Shown here one piece after another: positions 1 through 7,626 of a stretch of 25,610 nt of DNA. The stretch lies in contig QAML01000012.1 of assembly GCA_003150315.1 (NCBI GenBank), positions 1-25,610 of the forward strand. The letters run 5' to 3'. The notes below the pieces were generated by a model. It ran no database searches. It saw only the letters and a program-made list of their open reading frames with translations, and had not been told where the DNA came from. The position numbers and the translations under genes were made by a program. The stretch's first letter is position 1. Each line of letters starts with the position of its first letter. Source of the stretch: Prevotellaceae bacterium (GTDB taxonomy: Bacteria; Bacteroidota; Bacteroidia; Bacteroidales; Bacteroidaceae).

Positions 1-82
1 TTCTGAGACCTTTTTCATCGGCTTTTTACCACACAAATTATTCCAGATTTGCTTTTTTCCACTTGCCAGGCGTACATCCTTC

Positions 83-177
83 TTTCTCGGAATGAATTTT
101 ATGCGATACCACGCATAGCTTCTCACGAGTTTTATGTTTTGTTTGTTCCAACTGTCGGTAGTGGATATTTCCTACCA
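83..177 (-). pseudogene. Broken fragment of alpha-galactosidase gene
   Basis: Bases 83-173 are identical, base for base, to 3083-3173 inside the GH27 alpha-galactosidase gene, in the same orientation; similarity ends abruptly on both sides apart from three more matching bases at 175-177. Read on the minus strand it encodes the N-terminal-domain stretch around TDSWNKQNIKLVRSYAW. The codon that is CAG (Gln) just upstream in the intact gene is TAG here, and the following residues toward position 1 no longer resemble the galactosidase. No start codon or signal peptide accompanies it, so it cannot make an enzyme. Perfect identity points to a recent duplication or gene conversion; a scar of a lost neighbouring paralogue is the alternative. 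Confidence 0.75.
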
Positions 178-413
178 TTTTTCGCGTAGTTTGCCCCAAT
201 AACATCGTCTGTATTTTTTTGCGGAAACGCAGAAAGGTTAATGTATTAATTATGTAGACTAAAATTTGCAGGTTAATCTTTTAGGTACATCACAGATGAT
301 GTTGTCTGTATGGTGTAAAGGGAATTTTATTACGGAACGAAGTACCAGGATTTTTTTTACTGCGATTCCTCCTTTCATTTAGGACATAACCATGTGGAGA
401 ATAGACGCTATAA
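178..413. other. Gene-free left-edge spacer
   Basis: I see no credible coding region here. The stretch is AT-rich with stops in every frame. A 7-bp inverted pair (ACATAAC at 384-390, GTTATGT at 425-431) flanks the end of the gene at 414, but its loop is long and no T-run follows it on the minus strand, so I do not call it a terminator. Confidence 0.4.
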
Positions 414-1085
414 TTAATATAAAAAGTTATGTTTAGGCAACTTTGATATTTTAGGATCTTGCAAATTGTTTTGGATATTCTTTTGTAGGATAAGTTTGTT
501 TGAGCTATAATCTTGCAAACTTTTCAAATATGAATTTTTATCACCAAACCAATATTTGAATATTGCATTGTCCCATTGATTTATTTCTTGAGATATTTCC
601 TTGTGAACATTTGCTGCAGATTTATAATCATTTCCTATCAATGCAATATTATAAATCAACTTATATACTTTCATCTTCAATACAAAGTTTCCCGATATGC
701 TTGGGTTTGTAATGGTTTGGTCATATAGAAAATCAATAATTTCTGTATGAGAAAAGTTCCTCGCCGGGACGAACGGAATTTGTAAAGAGCATTGATGAAT
801 TGTAAAAGAAGAATCATCTTCTGTCATGCTCTCAGGAAGATATATGTCCATATTTTTGGTATTCACAATGGCTTGTTGAAACATAGGCATATTCAAACAT
901 TCTTTTAGAGATGCTTCCCAAAGAGGAAAAATGGTGAAGAATAGTTTATAGGCTTTTCTGCCGGGAACTTTAACCATTACAATTCCTATAAGGATACAAT
1001 TTACCGCATAGACAAAACTATTCGGAGTAATGCCTTTCAAATCAAAAGTTTTGCAAATGGTATCTGTAAACTGTTTTTTGGTCAT
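414..1085 (-). CDS. AT-rich orphan protein of unknown function
   Basis: A 223-residue protein that I do not recognise. It starts with ATG seven bases after the stop codon of the alpha-galactosidase gene, so it is probably co-transcribed with it or depends on it for expression. It has no signal peptide. One moderately hydrophobic stretch lies near residues 24-40 (YAVNCILIGIVMVKV) but is too weak to call a membrane segment, so the protein is probably cytoplasmic. The C-terminal third is rich in Asn, Gln, Lys, Ile and Leu and looks helical. The gene is visibly richer in A+T than the adjacent galactosidase and bat genes, which suggests horizontal acquisition or an accessory gene. There is no catalytic motif that I can name. 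Confidence 0.7.
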   Translation of the reverse strand: MTKKQFTDTICKTFDLKGITPNSFVYAVNCILIGIVMVKVPGRKAYKLFFTIFPLWEASLKECLNMPMFQQAIVNTKNMDIYLPESMTEDDSSFTIHQCSLQIPFVPARNFSHTEIIDFLYDQTITNPSISGNFVLKMKVYKLIYNIALIGNDYKSAANVHKEISQEINQWDNAIFKYWFGDKNSYLKSLQDYSSNKLILQKNIQNNLQDPKISKLPKHNFLY

Positions 1086-1092
1086 GCTCCGG

Positions 1093-3318
1093 TCAGTAGC
1101 TTATTTTCATAAGTTTTACTCCGTGGGGAGGAATGTTTGTTTCGGTATCAGAGGTGTTCAAGTCTTGTTGTCGCCAAAGATCGCGTGCGGATTTGAGTTT
1201 TTCAATGCCGAGTTTTGAAAAATATTTGCCTAAATCAACTTTCGCGAATCTGTTTCCGAGATTGAATATTCCCACTGCGTAGCTTCCATCATACAGAGGA
1301 CGTTTCCATATTTGAATTTCCCCGTCAACGATTTCCTGTTTTGCTTGTTTGCCGAGTATATCCTGGTCCACGGCAATGACTTCGTTGTTGCAGAGTAAGT
1401 TGAAAGTGAAATCGTCTATTTGAGATATGTCGCAGCCAATGAGCAAAGGGGCTGCAAGCAAAGTCCAAAGGCTTATATGGGTGTATTGTTCGTCTGCGGT
1501 GAGTTGCGAATCGTGAAGAGTTCCTCCCCAGCCGCCAACTTTTCCTACCACAAGCATATCGGGATCATTCCAATGTCCGGGCAGGGAGTAAGCCCATTTG
1601 TCGGCTTGTTGGCGAAAACCTATATCGCTTATGGATTCCCATGTGTCGCGAATGTCATCTGTGGTGCGCCATGAATTTCCGTCAACTCCGTATGCCCAGC
1701 GGCACACGTTTTCTGCGCCCCAAGCCACATTATAGAAAACATCGCGTGGCAGACGACGCAGCTCGCGCTCCATTTTAAGGTAAGGTTCCAGTTGCGTTGC
1801 CGCAGATTTGTCTTTGTCTTCGGCAATGTTTTTTGTATATCCGCAGCAGTCGTATTTAAGGTAGTCCACGCCCCAGCTGTTCCAAACTTCGGTGTCTTCT
1901 TTTTCGTGGTTAAGCGTGCCAAGATAGCCTCCGCAAGTGAGATCGCCCGGCGAAGAATAAATTCCGAACTTCATGCCGTGGGAGTGAAGCCAATCGCCAA
2001 GTTCTTTCATGTCCGAGAATTTTTCGTTTGTGGATATGTATCCCTTGGAATCGCGTGTTTCCGACTCCCATCCGTCATCAATGTTTACGTAGTTGTAACC
2101 GTAATCAACCAAACGTTTTTCAATCATTGCGTTTGCCGACTCAAGAACTTTTTGTTTGGTTACCCCAAGTCCCCAACAGTTCCAACTGTTCCAGCCCATG
2201 GGAGGTGTGAGAGCTATTTTGTCTCCAACTTTTATGGTTATGGTTTTAGCGTCTTTGCCTTTGGCATTGACGGCTTCGAGTGTTACGTTATAATCGCCGC
2301 GATTCCTGACGCTGCCGTAAACTACTCCGCGTACAGAATCAATGCTCAGCCCTTGCGGAAGATTCTTTGCGCTGTATTTCATGGGCTTCTCGCCCGAGGC
2401 GGCAACTCTTAGTATCACCGGTTTTTCGGGACTCACTCCGTAGACGAGCGCATTGTTTATGTGCGGTGTGGCAGGAGCTTGGGGCGTGAGTATGTACTTT
2501 GTAAAAAGGGTTTGCTCTATTTCTTTTCCCGTGTCGTTGTCTTTGTATGTGATTTTAAGGCGTGATGTGTTTTCGTTGGGCAATGCAAAACTGAAAGTCT
2601 TGCTTTGTTTTCCTTTTATGTTTACCTGACGGGTGGAAATGTGAGAGACGGCGTTGGTTTCAACGTTTGTCATTTCGGCTGTGAGCATGCCTTTTTGTGC
2701 GCAGTCGAACGTGTTGTCTAATTTTACGTCAAACCGGCTTTCGGCAGCGAATGTTTTTTGCTCTGTTAAGAGTTTTACGCCATCAAGTGGATTGTCCTGA
2801 ATTTCAAAATGTATGGGTGTCCCCGAAATACCTCCGTCGTCTCCCTCGTTATACACCCTTATGGCAAGAACATTTTCCTTGTCCCATTTTATCAAGCCGG
2901 TGTTTGCAGGAATGTTATACTTTCGCGGCGTGTCCCATGCGCCGAAATATCCGTTTTTGTCCGAAGGCATTCCGCCCGTTTTGCCTACCGGTTTGCCGTT
3001 CAAAAAGGTTTCGTCGGCATCGTCTATGTATCTTATGCAGAGGTTCAAACCATATTTAAGGTTCTTTCCCGCAAAATCTTTTTTTCTCGGAATGAATTTT
3101 ATGCGATACCACGCATAGCTTCTCACGAGTTTTATGTTTTGTTTGTTCCAACTGTCGGTAGTGGATATTTCCTGCCAGTTGTTGTCGTTGAAAGCCGTTG
3201 ATTTCCACGCAGGATTGTCTCCTGTGTGAAATTTTGCACGTGTTATTTCAATATTTTGCGCGTTTGCGGCAAGCGATATGAAGAGTGCGGCAATCACTGC
3301 TTTTATATGCATTGTCAT
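1093..3318 (-). CDS. Secreted GH27 alpha-galactosidase (melibiase)
   Basis: Hydrolyses terminal alpha-1,6-galactosides such as melibiose, raffinose or galactomannan side chains, probably in the periplasm or at the cell surface. I take the ATG at 3318 (741 residues): it begins a signal peptide (hydrophobic AVIAALFISLAANAQ) and lies just inside the promoter at 3345, whereas the longer frame to 3399 would start upstream of it. Order: an N-terminal galactose-binding-like beta domain (about 25-175), a linker beta region, an Ig-like putative-Ig domain (about 290-365), then the catalytic barrel opening with PPMGWNSWNCWG. The nucleophile is Asp490 in YLKYDCCGY and the acid/base is Asp555 in WRTTDDI; GHWNDPDML is also present. 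No SusC/SusD genes accompany it, so its sugar uptake system lies elsewhere. Alpha-N-acetylgalactosaminidase is possible but less likely. Confidence 0.95.
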   Translation of the reverse strand: MTMHIKAVIAALFISLAANAQNIEITRAKFHTGDNPAWKSTAFNDNNWQEISTTDSWNKQNIKLVRSYAWYRIKFIPRKKDFAGKNLKYGLNLCIRYIDDADETFLNGKPVGKTGGMPSDKNGYFGAWDTPRKYNIPANTGLIKWDKENVLAIRVYNEGDDGGISGTPIHFEIQDNPLDGVKLLTEQKTFAAESRFDVKLDNTFDCAQKGMLTAEMTNVETNAVSHISTRQVNIKGKQSKTFSFALPNENTSRLKITYKDNDTGKEIEQTLFTKYILTPQAPATPHINNALVYGVSPEKPVILRVAASGEKPMKYSAKNLPQGLSIDSVRGVVYGSVRNRGDYNVTLEAVNAKGKDAKTITIKVGDKIALTPPMGWNSWNCWGLGVTKQKVLESANAMIEKRLVDYGYNYVNIDDGWESETRDSKGYISTNEKFSDMKELGDWLHSHGMKFGIYSSPGDLTCGGYLGTLNHEKEDTEVWNSWGVDYLKYDCCGYTKNIAEDKDKSAATQLEPYLKMERELRRLPRDVFYNVAWGAENVCRWAYGVDGNSWRTTDDIRDTWESISDIGFRQQADKWAYSLPGHWNDPDMLVVGKVGGWGGTLHDSQLTADEQYTHISLWTLLAAPLLIGCDISQIDDFTFNLLCNNEVIAVDQDILGKQAKQEIVDGEIQIWKRPLYDGSYAVGIFNLGNRFAKVDLGKYFSKLGIEKLKSARDLWRQQDLNTSDTETNIPPHGVKLMKISY

Positions 3319-3344
3319 TCCCGAATGTTTTTTATTACTTAATG

Positions 3345-3378
3345 CAAATTTAATTATTATTTCGGTGTACGGTGCAAA
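3345..3378 (-). promoter_or_regulatory. Probable promoter of the alpha-galactosidase gene
   Basis: On the minus strand a TAAATTTG box (3345-3352) fits the Bacteroidota -7 consensus TAnnTTTG. A TTTG box lies at 3375-3378, with a 22-base gap that is longer than the 19 seen at the best promoters in this window. Transcription would begin near 3338, which supports the 3318 start codon. Confidence 0.5.
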
Positions 3379-3429
3379 AATTTCAGGATAAAAATGCACG
3401 TGGACGGTACAAAAAAATGAGGGCTTATG

Positions 3430-3529
3430 ATGTCGAAAAAAACATAAGGCATTTAATTAAAAATACAAGGCATATATTTTAAAATAAGTGCCTTGTATTT
3501 TGAAATACATGCCTTGTATTTTTGACAAT
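3430..3529. repeat. 100-bp palindromic intergenic repeat, copy 1
   Basis: An AT-rich, imperfectly palindromic element. Outer ends are ATGTCGAAAAA (3430-3440) and TTTTTGACAAT (3519-3529). Inner arms are AAAATACAAGGCA (3460-3472) and TGCCTTGTATTTT (3489-3501), with further AAGGC and GCCTT units between. It lies between the end of the PAP2 gene and the galactosidase promoter, both on the minus strand. Folded as RNA it gives nested hairpins ending in T-runs, so it may end bat-operon transcripts, but related copies at 14117, 19651 and 25559 show that it is a dispersed family. Confidence 0.8.
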
Positions 3530-3645
3530 GAAGAATCTGTTGAAAATTAAGAACTTATGAAAGCCGAAAAATCGGGCAGGAAAAAGTGCATAAAAGCCTG
3601 TCGGAGTAAGGGAAAAACTGGTACAGAAAAAGTGAAAGGAAATGT

Positions 3646-4335
3646 TTATGCGCATTTCACGCATGCCGCTATAGCAATGAAGCCGTATGTCAGCAATAAG
3701 GCAAAGGTGAGCAAATCAACATCGGCTGTGGGAAAGCCTCCGCGTGTGTATTCGGACGATATGGCATGTGGCGACGGGGAAATGTGCGAGGAAATTTTTG
3801 TACAAACAATGTAAAGAATTCCGCCAACTATTGCTCCGACCGCGAACCCGGTTATGACATCTCCGAAATAGTGTACGCCGAGATATATCCGCGACCATCC
3901 GTTCAGAACAGACCATGTAAGGATGAACAGAGTGGCGCGGGGCTTCTTGAAAAGCAATGACAGGAAAACGGCTATTGACATGGTGTTTGCCGAATGGGCG
4001 GAAAAGAAGCCGAATTTTGCTTCGCGATAGCCGTTGACTGTTTTGACGGCGTGCATGATGAACGGGTCATTGCACGGACGCCATCTCTCAAAAAGTGCCT
4101 TGCTTATTTCCGACAAAGTGGTGCAAATGGCAACGCACGCCACAAGCATGGCTATCGTGGTGAGCAGTCTTGGAAATTCGTTGTTCTTGACGATCACGTA
4201 AATAAGTATCACTCCTACGGGAATCCATGTAAGTGTGGACGTAGCCTGCAACATTATGCCGTCGGCATAAAGAGAATTGCTGCCGTTGAGGGCGAACGTG
4301 ATGTTATTATCGAGATTCAAGAGAAATTCCGGCAT
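3646..4335 (-). CDS. PAP2-family membrane lipid phosphatase
   Basis: A 229-residue integral membrane phosphatase with all three parts of the PAP2 signature: K79 followed by R86-P87 (KALFERWRP), S112-A-H114-S115 (the usual PSGH block as SAHS), and S148-R149 with H155 and D159 (SRIYLGVHYFGD). About five or six hydrophobic segments place the active site at the outer face of the inner membrane. Family members remove phosphate from undecaprenyl pyrophosphate, phosphatidate, or lipid A (LpxE/LpxF type); sequence alone does not decide which. It begins 22 bases after the batE stop and looks like the last gene of the bat operon, which ties it loosely to envelope functions. Confidence 0.9.
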   Translation of the reverse strand: MPEFLLNLDNNITFALNGSNSLYADGIMLQATSTLTWIPVGVILIYVIVKNNEFPRLLTTIAMLVACVAICTTLSEISKALFERWRPCNDPFIMHAVKTVNGYREAKFGFFSAHSANTMSIAVFLSLLFKKPRATLFILTWSVLNGWSRIYLGVHYFGDVITGFAVGAIVGGILYIVCTKISSHISPSPHAISSEYTRGGFPTADVDLLTFALLLTYGFIAIAACVKCA

Positions 4336-4357
4336 GGCTTGAAGTGGTTTGGGCTGT

Positions 4358-5122
4358 TTATATCAAACCGATGGCTGCAGTGGGAATCCAGCCTTTCTGT
4401 CCTCCGTCGAGCGACACTTGTTTCCAACCTTTCACGGAGCTTTCTGAGGTGATTTTTATCTTAGCTCCGGGAAGAATTTGCTGGAGTGATTTTGAATTGC
4501 CGGAGGGTGATTGGCGAATTTGTATCTGTTGCAAAACAATTGCTTCGGTCGGTTCGCCGCCTTGAACAGTCAGTATGCCGGCACAAACAAGTGATAGTGC
4601 CGTTACAAAGGTTAGAATCAGTCCGCCGAAGAATGCTCCTTTCCTAAGCCACAGTGCATTTCCGAAGAAGTAGAGCAGGGTGCACATCAGAACAAGTGCG
4701 AAACCCACAAGAGAGTAAACCGCCCATCGGGCAATGCTGTTGGAATGGAGAAAATCGTGGGCGTAAGAAGAGATGAAGGATTGCGGTTGCGCTCCTGCAT
4801 ACTTGATTTTTGCAACAGTTATTTTGAGATTGTATTTTGCGTCTGAATTTGAAGGATCAATGCTTACCGCGCGTTCGTAAGCAAGTCGGGCATGCGGATA
4901 ATCGTTTAGGCGGTAGTAACAGTTGCCGAGATTATATTGTATGTCGGTACTTCGTATGCTTTGTGAGGCTTCTTCAAATTGTTTTGCCGCAGCGCGGTAT
5001 TCGTTTTTAGAGTATAAGGCACATCCTTTCTCATAACTTTCCCGTGGAGAGGCTGCGTATGATTTTTCTGCGAAAATATTTAGGCAGAGAAGCAAAGATG
5101 TTATGAATATGAACTGTTTCAT
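4358..5122 (-). CDS. batE: BatE: TPR and SH3-domain envelope protein
   Basis: 254 residues. A signal sequence (about 1-23) is followed by two or three TPR units (about 28-105, including YNLGNCYYRLNDYPHARLAY), two membrane spans (about 130-152 and 160-185), and a C-terminal bacterial SH3-like domain (about 190-254, ending KGWIPTAAIGLI). This layout matches BatE of the Bacteroides aerotolerance operon, where TPR proteins are thought to scaffold the Bat complex in the periplasm. SH3-like domains often contact cell-wall peptides; that role is inference here. It starts eight bases after the batD stop, so co-expression is near certain. Confidence 0.88.
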   Translation of the reverse strand: MKQFIFITSLLLCLNIFAEKSYAASPRESYEKGCALYSKNEYRAAAKQFEEASQSIRSTDIQYNLGNCYYRLNDYPHARLAYERAVSIDPSNSDAKYNLKITVAKIKYAGAQPQSFISSYAHDFLHSNSIARWAVYSLVGFALVLMCTLLYFFGNALWLRKGAFFGGLILTFVTALSLVCAGILTVQGGEPTEAIVLQQIQIRQSPSGNSKSLQQILPGAKIKITSESSVKGWKQVSLDGGQKGWIPTAAIGLI

Positions 5123-5129
5123 TTGGGAA

Positions 5130-6926
5130 TTATCTTAAAGAATTTTCAATATCCACAATTACTTTGGCGGAACGGGAATAAAGATTTTCCATATTCTCCT
5201 GTGGATTTCCGGGAGCAAAGCGTGCGAACTCGCATTGTTTCATTAAGTCGGTAAACTCGGCACACAGAGTTTGGCTCACTCCGTTTTTAAGAAGCGTGCT
5301 TTCTATTTCATCGGTCTTGAACTCCGACATGGGAATTGTGAGACGGTGGGATATGTAAGCGGTAAGAGCATTTGCCAGCTCGTCATAGAATTCAGCGGCG
5401 TTGCCGGTGTTCATAAGTTTCTCGGCTTTGCGCAGATGTTTTGTGGCAGTGCGCTTTGCGCGGACTTGCATTCGAAGTGTAGTGTTGCTACGGAAGTTTT
5501 CGGAACGTTTCAGAACAAGGAATGCAACGGCAAACAGCGCAATCAAACCGGCGAACACGGCATAGAAACCTCCGTTTGTGAGCGTGAAGAACTGAGAAGG
5601 AGTGGAATAGCTGCCGCGATGAATGTCGTTAATGTCTTTGCGCAAAAGAACTTCGTCGTCGGAAGGCTGGTTGGCTCCCTGTTCCACACGGAAACTTATG
5701 GGTTGTGAGCTTGCGGTTTTGTAATAGCCTGAAGCTGTATCGTAATATTCGAGATTTATGGCGGGAAGAGTGTAATTGCCTTTCTGATGAGGCACAACGG
5801 TATAGTCGTAATAGATAGTTCCGCTCATGCCATTGGCTGTGAGGGAAGTTTTGTCTGTAAGTTTGGCGGGAAAAACTTCAAAATCCGAACCAAGGTTTAG
5901 TTTGGGTGCTGTGATAAGTTTCATGTTTCCCGTTCCTGTGATTGCCAAACGCACCGAAAGGTTTTCGTTGGTGCGGGGCTTGGGAGTGAGAATGGAAGAA
6001 GCAATTTTGAAGTTGCCCACGGCTCCCGAGAAATCGGACGGTTTGGGTGTGGGAAGTTTTGAAACGTTTATGGACAGCGACGGAGCTATTATGGACTTCT
6101 TTACTTCTGCGAAATTTGAGTTCCCGTTGAAGAAAGCATCAAACGGGTCAATGTTTGGATTGGCTACGGCAACAATACCATCAAACTTAATGGAAGGAAT
6201 TTGCAGTTTGCCCGTTTGCTGCGGGAACATCACGTATTGGCACCATTTTGTGGTTTGATAGTTTTCACCTTTGTAGTTTTCTATGCTGAATGTCTTGTTC
6301 TTAGGAAGCGGCACTTCTTGTATGAGAAACCCCTTGAGGTCCGGCATCTTTCCGGAAAGCTGTGTGAGATTTACGCGGGTATAAATCTTATAAGTAAGAA
6401 CTATCGGCTCTTGTTCGCAAACGCTTGTCTTATTGGCAGAGACGGTTATGAAAAGATCTTTTGCCGTTATGCGCCCGTTGGAAGAAGGTGTTACGGTTTG
6501 GTTTTGCTGTTGGGTGTTTGCGGAGTTTGGTGTGTGGTGTGTGGAACCGCTTGCGTGTATTGTTACGGTGTTTGTCTTGTAGGTTTTGCCGTTAATCTTG
6601 AAAGCTGCGGGAGGTATGCTCACTGTTCCTGCCTTATCAATGGTGCAGGTGTATGTAAAGGTAACGGAACTTGTCCCCGAACTTTTTCCGTTTATTATTT
6701 GGTAGCTTGACATTTCGGAGCAGCTCGGACCGTAAAGCACGTTAATGCTTGAAGGAAACTTGGGACCGGTGAAATTGTCTATGTCGCGTGTGGAAACATA
6801 ATATTCAATTCTGAAATCTTCCCCCGTAGCCACGTTTCCCGGTGCGTTTACTTTTATGCGTATTGCACCGAATACGGGCAGGGAAAGTAATGTGAGGAAT
6901 ATTAGACAAAATGTTTTTTTCGTCAT
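5130..6926 (-). CDS. batD: BatD: periplasmic aerotolerance protein
   Basis: 598 residues from the ATG at 6926, which begins a clear signal peptide (MTKKTFCLIFLTLLSLPVFG). A longer frame to 7052 would overlap batC by 110 bases and lacks a signal, so I reject it. The bulk (about 21-440) is made of repeated beta-sandwich units with the BatD pattern of oxygen-tolerance proteins. A membrane span near residues 455-475 (FYAVFAGLIALFAVAFLVL) leads into a cytoplasmic helical tail of about 115 residues. That tail resembles the cytoplasmic part of the 380-residue protein at 9683. Presumed partner of BatA and BatB; the molecular activity of the family is not established. Confidence 0.9.
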   Translation of the reverse strand: MTKKTFCLIFLTLLSLPVFGAIRIKVNAPGNVATGEDFRIEYYVSTRDIDNFTGPKFPSSINVLYGPSCSEMSSYQIINGKSSGTSSVTFTYTCTIDKAGTVSIPPAAFKINGKTYKTNTVTIHASGSTHHTPNSANTQQQNQTVTPSSNGRITAKDLFITVSANKTSVCEQEPIVLTYKIYTRVNLTQLSGKMPDLKGFLIQEVPLPKNKTFSIENYKGENYQTTKWCQYVMFPQQTGKLQIPSIKFDGIVAVANPNIDPFDAFFNGNSNFAEVKKSIIAPSLSINVSKLPTPKPSDFSGAVGNFKIASSILTPKPRTNENLSVRLAITGTGNMKLITAPKLNLGSDFEVFPAKLTDKTSLTANGMSGTIYYDYTVVPHQKGNYTLPAINLEYYDTASGYYKTASSQPISFRVEQGANQPSDDEVLLRKDINDIHRGSYSTPSQFFTLTNGGFYAVFAGLIALFAVAFLVLKRSENFRSNTTLRMQVRAKRTATKHLRKAEKLMNTGNAAEFYDELANALTAYISHRLTIPMSEFKTDEIESTLLKNGVSQTLCAEFTDLMKQCEFARFAPGNPQENMENLYSRSAKVIVDIENSLR

Positions 6927-6942
6927 GATGGGCTTGTTGTGA

Positions 6943-7626
6943 TTACCAATTCTTGTCAAGACTTCTGGGACTTGCAAAACGTTGTCCTTTACGCAGTTTG
7001 TCCTGCGTTTTCTGTTCTTCTTGTTTCGCAGCATCAAGTAGTCGCTCTGCATTGTCTTTGGACATTTGGTTATTATTTTGCTGTTGCTTTTGTTCTTGTT
7101 TATCTTTGTTTTGCTGAGGTTTATTCTGTTGTTTCTTGTCGTCTTTTTCCTGCTTGTTTTGGTCGTTTTGATTTTTATTCTGCTTTTGGTTTTTCAAAAG
7201 GTGGCGGCAAAGAGCAAGATTGTAACGGCTTTCATCGTCGTGAGGATTATTGCGCAAAGCATTCTCGTAACTTTTTATGGCTTCGCCGTATTGTTTTTGG
7301 CTTTGCAGAATCACACCGAGGTTATGATTGGCTTTAGCAAGATATAAAGGATTTTTTGTGCGTTTTATAGCCGATTCATATTGGGCGGCAGCGTCCTTGG
7401 GATTGCGCTGGCGCAAAAGAGCGTTGCCCAAATTGAAATGGGCCGTGGCATCTTTATCATTTTTCTTAATGGCTTTGCGATAGGAAGTTTCGGCATCATT
7501 GAAAAGACTGTCAAGATACAGAGAATTGCCTTGGCGTATCAGTCGACGATTGTCTTTTTGTGAAAATGCCGGAACACAACACAATAAAACCAATGAGAGT
7601 GTTATGTATTTTCTGAATGTCATCAT
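6943..7626 (-). CDS. batC: BatC: TPR protein with Gln/Asn-rich tail
   Basis: 227 residues. A signal peptide (MMTFRKYITLSLVLLCCVPAFS) leads into three TPR units (about 28-132, for example AHFNLGNALLRQRNPKDAAA). A strongly biased Lys/Gln/Asn/Asp segment follows (about 138-190), then a short conserved end (SKDNAERLLDAAKQEEQ) seen in BatC proteins. The start overlaps the batB stop in an ATGA arrangement; the tandem ATG at 7623 would also serve and removes one residue. The biased tail is probably disordered. Expected to act in the periplasm as a scaffold for the VWA proteins. Confidence 0.9.
   Translation of the reverse strand: MMTFRKYITLSLVLLCCVPAFSQKDNRRLIRQGNSLYLDSLFNDAETSYRKAIKKNDKDATAHFNLGNALLRQRNPKDAAAQYESAIKRTKNPLYLAKANHNLGVILQSQKQYGEAIKSYENALRNNPHDDESRYNLALCRHLLKNQKQNKNQNDQNKQEKDDKKQQNKPQQNKDKQEQKQQQNNNQMSKDNAERLLDAAKQEEQKTQDKLRKGQRFASPRSLDKNW

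Noticed and set aside
38..205. A 55-residue minus-strand frame across the galactosidase fragment
   Set aside because: It reads the duplicated segment in a different frame from the enzyme and arises by chance from the junction; no promoter or family supports it.
1093..3399. Longer galactosidase starting at 3399
   Set aside because: The extra 27 residues precede the signal peptide and lie upstream of the likely promoter at 3345.
3430..3529. CRISPR array from repeated AAAATACAAGGCA units
   Set aside because: Units are short, in both orientations, without regular unique spacers, and no cas genes are present.
3479..3664. 61-codon minus-strand frame after the PAP2 gene
   Set aside because: Its C-terminal repeats come from repeat copy 1 and its start overlaps the PAP2 gene end.
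5130..7052. Longer BatD starting at 7052
   Set aside because: It would overlap batC by 110 bases, adds a basic tail without conservation and hides the signal peptide that begins at 6926.
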